64,000 nt of DNA from Cryobacterium lactosi. GTDB taxonomy: Bacteria > Actinomycetota > Actinomycetes > Actinomycetales > Microbacteriaceae. The stretch covers positions 1-64,000 of the forward strand of contig NZ_SOHM01000022.1 in the NCBI RefSeq assembly GCF_004403945.1, written 5' to 3'. Positions 1-8,288 of this stretch are shown piece by piece. Below the pieces are notes generated by a model. It was given only the letters and a program-made list of their open reading frames with translations. It made no database searches and was not told the DNA's origin. Each line of letters begins with the position of its first letter. Position 1 is the stretch's first letter. The position numbers were made by a program, and so were the translations under genes.

Positions 1-2
1 CG

Positions 3-479
3 GCCGCCGCGGCCGCACCTGCGGCCGTGGCCGCCGCGCCCGCCGGGGCGAGCGTGCGCTGGCCGTTCCCCGGCGCGGTGCGCATCTCCGACGGTTACGG
101 ACCGCGCTCCGCACCCTGCGCCGGCTGCTCCACCTTCCACGACGGCCTCGACATGAACCCCGGTGAGGGCACCCCGATCGGCGCGATCGCCGACGGCGTC
201 GTGAGCTCGGTCACCTCGTTCGACGACGGCGGCCTGGGCGTGCACGTCATGATCGACCACGTCGTGGACGGCCAGAACGTCACCAGTACCTACGGCCACA
301 TGCGAGCCGGGTCCGCCGCTGTGAGCGTGGGCCAGTCGGTCGTGGCCGGCCAGGTCATCGGCAGCGTGGGCAGCACCGGCCAGAGCACCGGGCCGCACCT
401 GCACCTCGAGCTGCACCTCGACGGCGTCACAGCCATCGACCCCTATGGCTGGCTCACCGAGCACGCGGGGCCCATGTAG
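3..479 (+). CDS. M23 family peptidoglycan endopeptidase, C-terminal part (5' end outside window)
   Basis: This is the C-terminal catalytic domain of a LytM/M23-type zinc endopeptidase that cuts peptide cross-links in peptidoglycan outside the membrane. The reading frame is already open at the first bases of the window and encodes an Ala/Pro-rich linker, so the true start lies upstream; the GTG at 27 is probably internal. The zinc ligands are visible: His and Asp in HDGLDMN, and the HxH pair in GPHLHLEL. TYGHM and GSTGQSTGPHLH are the usual M23 core motifs. The gene ends with TAG at 477-479. The missing N-terminus may hold a signal peptide, coiled coil or LysM domain, which cannot be judged here. 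Confidence 0.9.
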   Translation, partial: AAAAAPAAVAAAPAGASVRWPFPGAVRISDGYGPRSAPCAGCSTFHDGLDMNPGEGTPIGAIADGVVSSVTSFDDGGLGVHVMIDHVVDGQNVTSTYGHMRAGSAAVSVGQSVVAGQVIGSVGSTGQSTGPHLHLELHLDGVTAIDPYGWLTEHAGPM

Positions 480-514
480 CCCAACCCAGCCGGCGGCACT
501 CCGCCGCGGACGGG

Positions 515-874
515 TCAGCGGGTGGGCGGCACCTGGAAGTACAGGTGGGCGTGCAGGCGGCATCCGTCGTTGAACGGTGACCCGCAGGCGGGGCAGGCTG
601 ACACTGACCGGTATGCCTCGATCGTGAGGGTCTGCCCGCAGGCGCCGCAGAGGATGGCCCGTTCGGACCACTCCGCCGGCGCCCACTGCGCGGCCGGATG
701 CGATTCGGCATCCGCGTGGCACTGGAAGCACGGGTAGAACCTGTCGCAGCAGCGGAACTTGATCGCGACGATGTCGGCGGGCCCCGCGTAGTGCTCGCAC
801 CGGGTGTTGTCGTCGACGGTGGCACCGTAGACGCGGGGTCGGGCCGGCCGTTCGGCCGGGTCGTCGTGCAGCAT
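515..874 (-). CDS. CHY-type zinc finger protein
   Basis: A 119-residue cysteine/histidine-rich protein of the CHY zinc-finger family. The ligands run in order through the sequence: CEHY, the CC pair, CFQCH, CGACG, CPACG and a C-terminal CRLHAH. This matches the three-zinc arrangement of the CHY domain, and almost the whole protein is that domain. Prokaryotic single-domain members have no established function; a metal-dependent structural or ubiquitin-like role should not be assumed. The ATG at 874 is chosen because AGGAGG lies six bases upstream; a longer reading to 967 would run into the upstream hairpin repeat. It is transcribed in the same direction as the DsbA-like gene upstream, from which that hairpin separates it. 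Confidence 0.85.
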   Translation of the reverse strand: MLHDDPAERPARPRVYGATVDDNTRCEHYAGPADIVAIKFRCCDRFYPCFQCHADAESHPAAQWAPAEWSERAILCGACGQTLTIEAYRSVSACPACGSPFNDGCRLHAHLYFQVPPTR

Positions 875-913
875 GCTGCCTCCTGAAGGGTTTCGCCGCC
901 GCATCCACAGACA

Positions 914-977
914 ACTGTGGCCGATGCGGACTTCTGCGCCCGGTACGCGGGGCGCAATTGTCCGCACCGGCCACAGT
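914..977. repeat. Two-tier intergenic hairpin repeat, copy 1
   Basis: Three nested complementary segments: ACTGTGGCC (914-922) with GGCCACAGT (969-977), GCGGAC (926-931) with GTCCGC (960-965), and TGCGCCC (935-941) with GGGCGCA (950-956). The 22 bases at 923-944 occur identically at 21380-21401. It lies between the stop of the DsbA-like gene and the start of the CHY gene, so it could end or insulate the dsbA transcript. There is no T-run. Confidence 0.8.
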
Positions 978-993
978 AGCGAAGAGGGGTGGT

Positions 994-1899
994 CTACTCG
1001 CCCGTGTCGGTACCGCTGGTGTCGGTCGTCGCGGTGGCCTGCTCCATGACGAACGCCTCGAAGGCCGCGGCGTCACCGAGGTCTCCGGTGTACTGCACGC
1101 CCTGCACGAGCACGGTCGGGGTGCCGGTGAGCGCGCCGATGTCGGTGTTGGGCAGCGGGTTGTCCAGGGCCCGGTCGGTGGCGTCGCCCACCCAGCCGCT
1201 GAACTCCTGGTCGGTGATGCAAGTGGCCACGGCCTCGTCGGTCACGCCGGCCTCCTCGACCAGGCTGACCAGCTCGGCGTTGCTGAGGCCGGTCGTGCCC
1301 TCGGTGGGCTGGTTGGCGAACAGGGCGGCATTCACGTCGAGGAAACTGTCCGGCTGGTAGTTGGCCACGCAGGCGGCGGTGTTGGCGGATCGGGTGGAGT
1401 ACTTGCTGCCGCTCGAGGACTGGTCGAGGATCGAGATCGGGTGGGTCTCGAGCGTGATGTTGCCCGCGGTGAGCCAACTGGCGAGCTGGGCGCCGTTCGT
1501 GGTCTCGAACTGGCCGCAGTACGGGCACAGGTAGTCGACGTAGACGGCGATGTTCACGGTGTCGGTCAGCGCGCTCACGTCGGTGGGCACCGGCTCGGCG
1601 TCGGCCGCGGTGGCCGCGGTCGGCACGGCACTGATGGTGGTGCCGTCTCCCTGCATCAGGATGCCGTCGCTGGCCATGTTCAGCGGACCGGGCGACGGCG
1701 GCTTGATGCTGCCGACGATCAGGACAGCGACGATAGCGGCCACGGCCACCAGGGCCAGGCCGATGCCGCCGCGCAGGAACCAGCGGTTGCGCGTGTCGCG
1801 CTTCTTCTGCTCTTCCCGCTGGATGCGGGCCGTTTCGCGGGCCACCTCACGGCGGTCCTTCTTCGGGGGGAGCGACTGGCCGGGGGTTTTAGCGTTCAT
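994..1899 (-). CDS. Membrane-anchored DsbA-like thioredoxin-fold protein
   Basis: A 301-residue protein with a cytosolic basic, highly charged N-terminus (about 1-40), one membrane helix (about 41-64) and an extracytoplasmic thioredoxin-fold domain. The active-site CPYC (Cys125 and Cys128) follows the beta strand NIAVYVDYL, and the cis-proline loop GTPTVLVQG sits near the C-terminus. This is the actinobacterial DsbA/MdbA-like arrangement, in which exported proteins are oxidised or isomerised at disulfides. Two extra cysteines (in TAACVAN and ATCITDQ) may form a structural disulfide. The gene stands alone; no VKOR or CcdA partner is in the window. The tail is Thr/Asp-rich. Confidence 0.9.
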   Translation of the reverse strand: MNAKTPGQSLPPKKDRREVARETARIQREEQKKRDTRNRWFLRGGIGLALVAVAAIVAVLIVGSIKPPSPGPLNMASDGILMQGDGTTISAVPTAATAADAEPVPTDVSALTDTVNIAVYVDYLCPYCGQFETTNGAQLASWLTAGNITLETHPISILDQSSSGSKYSTRSANTAACVANYQPDSFLDVNAALFANQPTEGTTGLSNAELVSLVEEAGVTDEAVATCITDQEFSGWVGDATDRALDNPLPNTDIGALTGTPTVLVQGVQYTGDLGDAAAFEAFVMEQATATTDTSGTDTGE

Positions 1900-2059
1900 G
1901 GACTATCTGTGCCGTTTCGTCGGGACTGCTGATGCCTTGACGCTATCGACCGAGCCTATGAGGTCGATAGCCGGATGCTGTGAGCAAGCTGGGAAGGCCA
2001 CCGTGGCCGGGCGCCCACGTCGAGCCTAGGACTAGATCGGGTGGGCCGGGAACGAGCGC

Positions 2060-3382
2060 CTAGAACCAGGTGCTCAGGTGTGGGGCGTAGGCGGAGTGCA
2101 GCGCCGTGTCCAGCCGGATGGCGGCATCCGGGGACGCCTCGGTGAGACGTCCCGCACGGGCGAGGTCGACGGCGCTGGTGCCGCCGAGATACAGCGACGC
2201 GAGGTCCGCCGCCAAGAGGGCCACCTCGACGGCGTCGGCGGGGGCTGCGCCGGTGAGCGGATGCGCCCGCCCCGATCCGTCGGCGGCCACTGTGAGCAGG
2301 AACCGGCCCGCCGCGAAGCCGAGGTCGTCCGTGACGTCGAGCAGGTACTCGCCCGCTGCCGCGTAACTGCGGGCGCCGAGCGCCGCCGGCACGTCGAGGA
2401 TGCGCAGCCAGAGGTGGTCGCGTTCGCTGGTCTTGCGCACGGCGCGGTGGTCGGAGACCTGCCAGGCCACCGGCTCGGAGACACTGCGCAGCGGGGCCTC
2501 GATCTCGCTGACCATGTCCATTTCGATCACGAACCGCCACAGCGCGGCATAGGCGTCATCGGTGGCGGCGACCAGGTCCACGAGCTTGAGCCGGCCGGGC
2601 TGGCTCACGTTCTGCAACGCGATCTCGTAGAGGGCGAATCCGGCGATGGCGCCATCGGCATCGTCGTAGCGCACCGTGCGGATGCCGCGCTTGTGGGCGT
2701 CGGGTTCGTTCGGCAGCAGGCCCAGCGTGCGCTTCCACCAGATCTCGCGGCGGTCGACCTCGCCGGGGGAGCGGTCCCGGGTGCGTTCGAAGACGGCGGG
2801 ACCGTCGGCGAGCAACGATTCAGGGCTGACGAACTGCACCCGGCCGGCTGGGGCGGGCCCGGTCCAGTGGGCGCGCTGCGTGTCGACGAGGTAGGAGGAC
2901 TGCCGGGCCGACGGGCCGAAGCCGTAGCGGCCGTAGATGGTTGCCTCGGAGACCGTGAGCATCGCGATCGGCAGGCCGAGCTGCACCGCGGTGCGGAGCT
3001 CGCCGGTGAGCATGGCCCTGGCGATGCCCTGGCGGCGGTGGGTGGGGGAGACGGTGACCGAGCTGATCGCCCAGCTGGCCAGAGCGGCGCCGCCGGGAAC
3101 GGTCAGGCCCATCTCCCAGGAGCGCACCGTGGCGACCGGGGTGTCCGGGTCGGCCTGCGAGGAATCCCAGACGCCGGTGACCCTGTCGGTGGCGATGTCC
3201 TCGACCTGTACCTCGAGGGTGCCCTCGGTGGGGGTGACCTCGTGGAAGCCGCGGGCATCCGCCAGCAGCCAGCGCTTGAGGCCTGCCTCGTCGGCGGCGT
3301 CGAGCACGGCCAGTCTCAGGCCGCGTTCGGCGAGGGTCGCGGTGGATTCGGGGTCGACGGGCCAGGAGGCATAGGCGTTCAC
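2060..3382 (-). CDS. Eis-like GNAT N-acetyltransferase
   Basis: A 440-residue protein with the three-part layout of mycobacterial Eis: an N-terminal GNAT domain, a second degenerate GNAT-like domain and a C-terminal SCP2-like domain. The acetyl-CoA pyrophosphate loop is VSPTHRRQGIARAML (about residues 111-125). The ATIYGRYGFG segment (about 147-156) holds the tyrosine expected to act as general acid, and the chain ends exactly in ...STWF, matching the family feature of a C-terminal phenylalanine carboxylate used in catalysis. Family members acetylate amines such as aminoglycosides, polyamines or protein lysines; the substrate here is unknown. It is monocistronic and unrelated to the sugar genes that follow. 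Confidence 0.87.
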   Translation of the reverse strand: MNAYASWPVDPESTATLAERGLRLAVLDAADEAGLKRWLLADARGFHEVTPTEGTLEVQVEDIATDRVTGVWDSSQADPDTPVATVRSWEMGLTVPGGAALASWAISSVTVSPTHRRQGIARAMLTGELRTAVQLGLPIAMLTVSEATIYGRYGFGPSARQSSYLVDTQRAHWTGPAPAGRVQFVSPESLLADGPAVFERTRDRSPGEVDRREIWWKRTLGLLPNEPDAHKRGIRTVRYDDADGAIAGFALYEIALQNVSQPGRLKLVDLVAATDDAYAALWRFVIEMDMVSEIEAPLRSVSEPVAWQVSDHRAVRKTSERDHLWLRILDVPAALGARSYAAAGEYLLDVTDDLGFAAGRFLLTVAADGSGRAHPLTGAAPADAVEVALLAADLASLYLGGTSAVDLARAGRLTEASPDAAIRLDTALHSAYAPHLSTWF

Positions 3383-3441
3383 TCACCCAGCCTACTCACG
3401 CGGGCTCTCGCGGCCACCCCGGGAAATGCTTGCGAGGCGGG

Positions 3442-4317
3442 CTAGAGGTGCGGGGCCACCGTGGCGGTGAAGGATGCCACGGTGCGCGCCACGACGTCTG
3501 CCGCCGGGGTGTCCCAGATCGCCTGGTTGAAGATCTCGACCTCCACGTCGCCGGTGTAGCCGGCTGCCTGCACCAGGGCGGAGACGGCGGCGAAGTCGAT
3601 GACCCCGTCGCCCGGGTAGTGCCGGGCGAGCAGCACGTCAGTCGGCAGCGGGGTGGCCCAGTCGCAGACCTGATAGCTGGCGATGTAACCGCCGGCGCCG
3701 GCCCGGGCGACCTGGGCGGCCAGGGCCGGGTCCCACCAGACGTGGAAGGTGTCCACCACCACGCCGACGACATCCGCCCCGAACTGCTCGGCGATGTCGA
3801 GAGCCTGGCCGAGGGTGGAGATCACGGCGCGATCGGAGGCGTACATCGGGTGCAGCGGCTCGATCGCGAGGGTGACGCCGGCGGCGCGGGCCTCGCCGGC
3901 CAGCTCGCCGATGGCGTCGCGCACCCGGTCGCGGGCGCCGATGAGGTCACGGGATCCCGCGGGCAGACCGCCGGCCACGAGCACCAGGGTGGGGGCGCCG
4001 AGCGCGGCGGTCTCGTTGATGGCACGGCGGTTGTCGTCGATCGCTGCCCGGCGGGCGGGGCCCTCCGGAACGGTGATGAAGCCGCCACGGCAGAGGCTCG
4101 ACACCCGCAGCCCGGAGTCGGCGACCAGACGCACCGCGGTCTCCAGGCCCACCTCGGCGACGGGTTCGCGCCACAGGCCGATGCTGGACACGCCGGCGTC
4201 GGCCGTGAGGCGGAGGGCCGTGGCCAGGTCGGCGTACTTGATGGTGGCCTGGTTGAGCGAGAGACGCGGATGCGGCGCCGTCGTCACGGCCGCGGCGGCC
4301 GGAAGGGTGTCGGTCAT
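3442..4317 (-). CDS. Sugar phosphate isomerase/epimerase family TIM barrel
   Basis: A 291-residue protein of the xylose-isomerase-like TIM barrel family (AP endonuclease family 2 fold). Metal-ligand candidates are the Glu in LAIEPLHPM, the Asp in VVVDTFHVWWDP and the Glu in VEVEIFN, the usual E-D-E pattern. Members act as keto-sugar isomerases, epimerases, or in elimination of 3-keto-glycosides. It is the last gene of a three-gene operon: its ATG overlaps the stop of the DUF993 gene (4314-4317), so translation is coupled. The substrate cannot be read from sequence. The linked oxidoreductase and aldolase-like protein suggest a small pathway that oxidises, rearranges and cleaves an uncommon sugar. 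Confidence 0.82.
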   Translation of the reverse strand: MTDTLPAAAAVTTAPHPRLSLNQATIKYADLATALRLTADAGVSSIGLWREPVAEVGLETAVRLVADSGLRVSSLCRGGFITVPEGPARRAAIDDNRRAINETAALGAPTLVLVAGGLPAGSRDLIGARDRVRDAIGELAGEARAAGVTLAIEPLHPMYASDRAVISTLGQALDIAEQFGADVVGVVVDTFHVWWDPALAAQVARAGAGGYIASYQVCDWATPLPTDVLLARHYPGDGVIDFAAVSALVQAAGYTGDVEVEIFNQAIWDTPAADVVARTVASFTATVAPHL

Positions 4318-5507
4318 GCGGTCAGTCCGTTCAGGGTGAGGAGGCTGTTCCAGCGGGCGGAGGCGAGCTCGGGCCGTTCGAGGGCGCCGGAGTCGTTGGC
4401 CAGGCGAACGATCTCGGACAGGTGCGGCAGGCTGCGGGCGGCGTGCAGTCCGCCGACCATGCTGAAGGCGGCCTGGTGGCCGTTCAGCCAGGACAGGAAG
4501 GCGACGCCGGTCTTGTAGTAGAAGGTGGGGGCGGCGAACACCTGCCGGGACAGGGCCTCGGTGGGGCCGAGGATCAGGTGGTAGCCGGGCAGGTCGCCGG
4601 CGTCGAGGGCCTGGATGGCCGCGGAGGCGTGGGGGGCGACGGCCGCGAAGGCGCCCAGCAGCGCGTCGGAGTGTCGGGCGGCCACGGCCGGGGACGCATC
4701 CGTGCCGCCGGGCTCATCGCCCGCGATCAGGCCGACGTAGTTGAAGTCGTCGCCGGTGAACATCGTGACCGATGCGGGCAGCCGGGAGCGCAGCGCGATC
4801 TCGGCGCCGGCGTCGAGAAGGCTCATCTTGATGCCGCTGACGGAGTCGAGGCTCTCCTCGATGATCGCCAGCACGGTGTCGGAGGCGATGGTGCTGTCGG
4901 TGGAGCCGAAGTAGGCGGCCAGGACGGGGTCGAACGCGGCGCCGAGCCAGTGCAACACCACGGGCGTCGTGGCGGCGGCGAGCACCGCACCGTAGACCCG
5001 GCGGTAGTCTTCGGCGGACTCCGCGGCGCGGGCCAGGTGGCGGCTGGCCATCAGGACCACCCCGGCGCCGGCATCCTCGGTGAAGTGCAGCTGCTCGAGG
5101 TAGGCGTCGATGACCGCGTCGAGGGAGATCTGCTCGTCGTGAATGTGGTCGGTGTTGACGCCCACGACCAGCGCGCCGCCCACCGAGCGGGCCTCGGCGG
5201 CGCTGCGGGTGATGAGTTCGCGGGTGGCCGCGGCGCCCAGGCCCATGTTGCGCTGGGCGGTGTCCATGGCGTCGGCGACGCCGAGGCCCCACGACCAGAC
5301 GTGGTGCCGGAACGCCAGGGTGGCGTCCCAGTCGATGTCGGCCGGAGCACCGGGCACGTTCTCGGCGAAGGGCCGGGGGATCACGTGCGCGGCCGCGTAG
5401 GCGACCCGGGAGGTGAGCGGGCCGGTGGGCCGGGTGAAGGCCGGCGCCGGATTCAGCCCGACGCGGCGGGTGCGGCCCGCCGGATCGAGCAGGGTGAGGT
5501 CGGTCAT
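4314..5507 (-). CDS. DUF993 / dihydrodipicolinate synthase-like protein
   Basis: A 397-residue protein resembling the DUF993 family, a relative of the DapA/NAL class I aldolases. The Lys in VSGIKMSLLD is the best candidate for the Schiff-base lysine, and VVLHWLGAAFDP and MFTGDDFNYVGL fit barrel strand ends. The start is the ATG at 5507, which overlaps the upstream TGA as ATGA. Upstream in-frame sequence to 5732 is Arg/Pro-rich and belongs to the shadow of the oxidoreductase gene. DUF993 proteins recur beside Gfo/Idh oxidoreductases and sugar-isomerase-like barrels, so a retro-aldol or dehydratase step on a keto-sugar acid is plausible but unproven. Confidence 0.82.
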   Translation of the reverse strand: MTDLTLLDPAGRTRRVGLNPAPAFTRPTGPLTSRVAYAAAHVIPRPFAENVPGAPADIDWDATLAFRHHVWSWGLGVADAMDTAQRNMGLGAAATRELITRSAAEARSVGGALVVGVNTDHIHDEQISLDAVIDAYLEQLHFTEDAGAGVVLMASRHLARAAESAEDYRRVYGAVLAAATTPVVLHWLGAAFDPVLAAYFGSTDSTIASDTVLAIIEESLDSVSGIKMSLLDAGAEIALRSRLPASVTMFTGDDFNYVGLIAGDEPGGTDASPAVAARHSDALLGAFAAVAPHASAAIQALDAGDLPGYHLILGPTEALSRQVFAAPTFYYKTGVAFLSWLNGHQAAFSMVGGLHAARSLPHLSEIVRLANDSGALERPELASARWNSLLTLNGLTA

Positions 5508-6733
5508 GACGTGACGGATGCCGGTTCGGCCGGCGCTGCCGAATCCGCTGAGCCGGCGGCGGGGGCACTGGTGGGCGCGGCGATGGGCAGGCTCACGACC
5601 GGCAGGTCGATGCGGCGGCCGGTGGCAGAGCTGAGGAGGCCCTGCTCGGCCAGCTGCACGCCGCGGGCGCCGGCGAGCAGGTCGAACTCGTTGGGGCCGT
5701 CCTCGACCACGTGGCGGATGAAGTCCTCCCACTGGGTCTTGAAGCCGTTCTCGAACACGTCGTTGACGGGTACCTCGAGCCAGTCCTTGGTGTAGTCGTG
5801 TTCCTCGGCCAGGTCGGGGTTCCAGACCGGTTTGGGGGTGGCGTTGCGGGGCTGGATCTTGCAGCTGAACAGGCCGACCACGGCGCTGCCGTGGGTGCCG
5901 TCCACCTGGAACTCGACGAGCTCATCACGGTTGACCCGCACGGTCCAGCTGGAGTTGAGCTGCGCGACGATGCCGCCCTCGAGCTGGAAGACCGCGTAGG
6001 CGGCGTCCTCGGCCGTGGCGGGGTAGGCCTCGCCGTCCTCGCCGATCCGCACCGGGATGTGCGTGGCGGCCTGGGCGTAGACCGATTCGACCCGGCCGAA
6101 CAGGTTCTCCAGCACGTAGTTCCAGTGCGGGAACATGTCCACGATGATGCCGCCGCCGTCCTCGGCGCGGTAGTTCCAGCTGGGCCGTTGGGCCGGCTGC
6201 CAGTCGCCCTCGAACACCCAGTAACCGAACTCGCCGCGCACCGAGAGGATCCGGCCGAAGAAGCCGGAGTCGATCAGCCGCTTGAGCTTCTGCAGCCCGG
6301 GCAGGTAGAGCTTGTCGTGCACCACACCGTTCTTGACGCCGGCGGCCGTAGCCAGGCGGGCCAGTTCGAGGGCCTCCTCGAAGGTCTCGGCGGTGGGCTT
6401 CTCGGTGTAGATGGCCTTGCCGGCCGCGATGGCCTTGGTGAGGGCGCCGACGCGGGCCTTGGTGACGAGGAAATCCGCGTAGACCTGCCAGCGGTCATCC
6501 ATTAGCGCCGCGTCGAGGTCTGTCGTGTAGTGCTCGATGCCGTGCTTCTCGGCGAGCTCCTTGAGCTTGGCCGCGTTGCGGCCCACGAGCATCGGTTCGA
6601 CCTGCACCCGGCTGCCGTCGCTGAGCAGCACGCCGCCCTGCTCGCGGATGGCGAGGATCGAGCGTACGAGGTGCTGCCGGTAGCCCATGCGCCCGGAGGC
6701 GCCGTTCACGATGATGCCGAGAGTGTGTGACAC
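5504..6733 (-). CDS. Gfo/Idh/MocA family oxidoreductase
   Basis: A 409-residue NAD(P)-dependent dehydrogenase. The Rossmann start is GIIVNGASGRMGYRQ, the family EKP motif is AIYTEKPTAETF, and VDMFPHWNYVLE lies in the substrate domain where the catalytic Asp/His region is expected. GTG at 6733 is chosen because AAGGA sits seven bases upstream and the Rossmann strand follows at once. It is the first gene of the overlapping operon to 3442. A LacI-type operator lies about 36 bases upstream of the start (6769-6782). The substrate is unknown; it most likely oxidises a sugar or inositol-like polyol. Confidence 0.88.
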   Translation of the reverse strand: MSHTLGIIVNGASGRMGYRQHLVRSILAIREQGGVLLSDGSRVQVEPMLVGRNAAKLKELAEKHGIEHYTTDLDAALMDDRWQVYADFLVTKARVGALTKAIAAGKAIYTEKPTAETFEEALELARLATAAGVKNGVVHDKLYLPGLQKLKRLIDSGFFGRILSVRGEFGYWVFEGDWQPAQRPSWNYRAEDGGGIIVDMFPHWNYVLENLFGRVESVYAQAATHIPVRIGEDGEAYPATAEDAAYAVFQLEGGIVAQLNSSWTVRVNRDELVEFQVDGTHGSAVVGLFSCKIQPRNATPKPVWNPDLAEEHDYTKDWLEVPVNDVFENGFKTQWEDFIRHVVEDGPNEFDLLAGARGVQLAEQGLLSSATGRRIDLPVVSLPIAAPTSAPAAGSADSAAPAEPASVTS

Positions 6734-6768
6734 GAGGTTGTCCTTCTTCGTTGAGGGTGCTCCGTGGT

Positions 6769-6782
6769 GGAAAGCGTTTACC
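6769..6782. promoter_or_regulatory. LacI-type operator, GG...CC class, upstream of the Gfo/Idh operon
   Basis: GGAAAGCGTTTACC fits the LacI/GalR operator core GnAAnCGnTTnC, with outer GG and CC. The same GG...CC form recurs at 6879-6892, 34317-34330 and 34394-34407. Confidence 0.65.
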
Positions 6783-6878
6783 CAGAGTGTAGGACAGGAG
6801 TTCCGCCCGGCGCAATGGGTGGCGGTGGAATTTGCCGGGCCTGCCGCTTGACACGGGACGCCCGGGGCGATCAAGCTG

Positions 6879-6892
6879 GGGAAACGTTTTCC
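6879..6892. promoter_or_regulatory. LacI-type operator, GG...CC class, upstream of glycerate kinase
   Basis: GGGAAACGTTTTCC matches the LacI operator core and lies 59 bases before the glycerate kinase start. A TTGACA hexamer at 6848-6853 could be the -35 of that gene's promoter, with the operator just past a weak -10. This and the 6769 site flank the divergent intergenic region. Confidence 0.65.
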
Positions 6893-6951
6893 TCTGAGCG
6901 GGCGCCTTGCTGTGCCCGGGGGTGCGAACTGGACGGGACGAGGGTGGCCGG

Positions 6952-8058
6952 ATGACGAGCGTCGAACGCGTGCTGATCGCCCCGGACTCCTTCAAGGGCA
7001 CGGCCGAGGCCACCCAGGTGGCCCGGGCGCTGGCCGCGGGCTGGGCCGCGGTGCGTCCGGACGACGACCTGGTGCTGATGCCGATGGCCGACGGCGGCGA
7101 GGGCACCCTCGACGCGTTCGAGCTGGCCGTGGCCGGCGCCAGGCGGATGCCCGTGACGGTGACGGGCCCCGATGACCAGCCGGTGGCGACCCACTGGCTG
7201 CTGTTGCCCGACGGCACCGGGGTGGTGGAACTGGCCAGCACCAGTGGCATCACCCTGCTCGATCCGCTCCGGCCGATGGAGGCGCACAGCTCGGGCTTCG
7301 GTGAGGCGATTGCGGCAGCCCTGGCGCACGGGGTGTCACGGCTGTACCTGGCGCTCGGCGGTAGTTCCTCCACCGACGGCGGGGCGGGGGCCCTGGCCGC
7401 GCTGGGTGCGGTGTTCCAGGACGTGGCCGGACGGCCGGTTGCCGCCGGCGGTGCCGGCCTGGCCGCGCTCGCGACTGTCGACCTCAGTGCTCTGCCGGCG
7501 CTGCCGGTGGGGGGTGCGCTGATCCTGAGCGATGTCACCAATCCGCTACTCGGGGCGCACGGCGCGGCGGCGGTGTTCGGCCCGCAGAAGGGTGCAGAGC
7601 CGGCGCAGGTCGCCGGGCTGGAGGCCGGCCTGGCCCGGCTGGCCGGTCTGCTCGCCGTCGACCCGGCGACCCCGGGCGCGGGGGCGGCCGGGGGCACCGC
7701 GTTCGGGTTGCTGGCCTGGGGTGCCAGGCTCGCGGCGGGATCGGCTGCCGTGGGCCGGGCGCTGGGCGTGCCTGCTGCCGTGCGGGGCGCATCCGTGGTG
7801 ATCACCGGGGAGGGCCGGTTCGACGCGCAATCCGCGGCGGGCAAGGTGCCGTCGTACCTGGCCGGCCTGGCCGCGGATGCCGGGGCGCGCGCCCTGCTCG
7901 TTGCCGGCGCGATCGATGCCGGTGCGCTGGCGGCGGTGCCGGGGCAGTTCGCCGACGCGGTGTCCCTCACCGACCTGGCCGGGGGCTCCGCTGCTGCCAT
8001 GGCCGACACGCTCGAGTGGCTGGAGGCCGCGGGGTCCCGTCTGGCCGCCTCGCTCTGA
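6952..8058 (+). CDS. Glycerate kinase (GarK/GlxK family)
   Basis: A 368-residue glycerate kinase that phosphorylates D-glycerate (to 2-phosphoglycerate in the GarK branch), feeding lower glycolysis. Family signatures are all present: APDSFKGT at the N-terminus, ADGGEGTLDA, LALGGSSSTDGGAGAL, DVTNPLLG followed by FGPQKGA, and ITGEGRFDAQSAAGK near the C-terminus. The ATG at 6952 is preferred over an upstream in-frame codon at 6907 because the conserved fold begins right after it. It is divergent from the Gfo/Idh operon and shares its operator class. Glycerate is the usual end product of galactarate/glucarate breakdown, which fits the sugar-acid genes further along. Confidence 0.93.
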   Translation: MTSVERVLIAPDSFKGTAEATQVARALAAGWAAVRPDDDLVLMPMADGGEGTLDAFELAVAGARRMPVTVTGPDDQPVATHWLLLPDGTGVVELASTSGITLLDPLRPMEAHSSGFGEAIAAALAHGVSRLYLALGGSSSTDGGAGALAALGAVFQDVAGRPVAAGGAGLAALATVDLSALPALPVGGALILSDVTNPLLGAHGAAAVFGPQKGAEPAQVAGLEAGLARLAGLLAVDPATPGAGAAGGTAFGLLAWGARLAAGSAAVGRALGVPAAVRGASVVITGEGRFDAQSAAGKVPSYLAGLAADAGARALLVAGAIDAGALAAVPGQFADAVSLTDLAGGSAAAMADTLEWLEAAGSRLAASL

Positions 8059-8151
8059 GCCGTACGGCGCTGCGGCCGCGCTCGTGGCACGCGTGAGTGC
8101 CGCCTGCCCCGCCGCCCGCCGCCGATTAGCCGGGCCGTGACCGCGAGGCGG

Positions 8152-8165
8152 CTGCAACGTTGTAA
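8152..8165. promoter_or_regulatory. LacI-type operator, CAACGTTGTAA class, upstream of the LacI gene
   Basis: The 11-mer CAACGTTGTAA at 8155-8165 is identical to 9454-9464 in the ABC operon promoter. It sits 124 bases before the LacI gene and suggests autoregulation. Confidence 0.65.
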
Positions 8166-8288
8166 TTCAGGCGGTAAGTTCGGACGTGAACAGTAGAGCG
8201 CACCGGAACCGGTGCGGCGGCGGCCGAGGGCCGCGCCCGCGACGGGCGGCCCGGCTGTTCGCGACACGGACCGAACCAGGGGAGCGAA

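Noticed and set aside
1900-2059. A small gene between the DsbA-like and Eis-like genes
   Set aside because: The frames here lack a ribosome binding site and recognisable content; it is most likely the dsbA promoter region.
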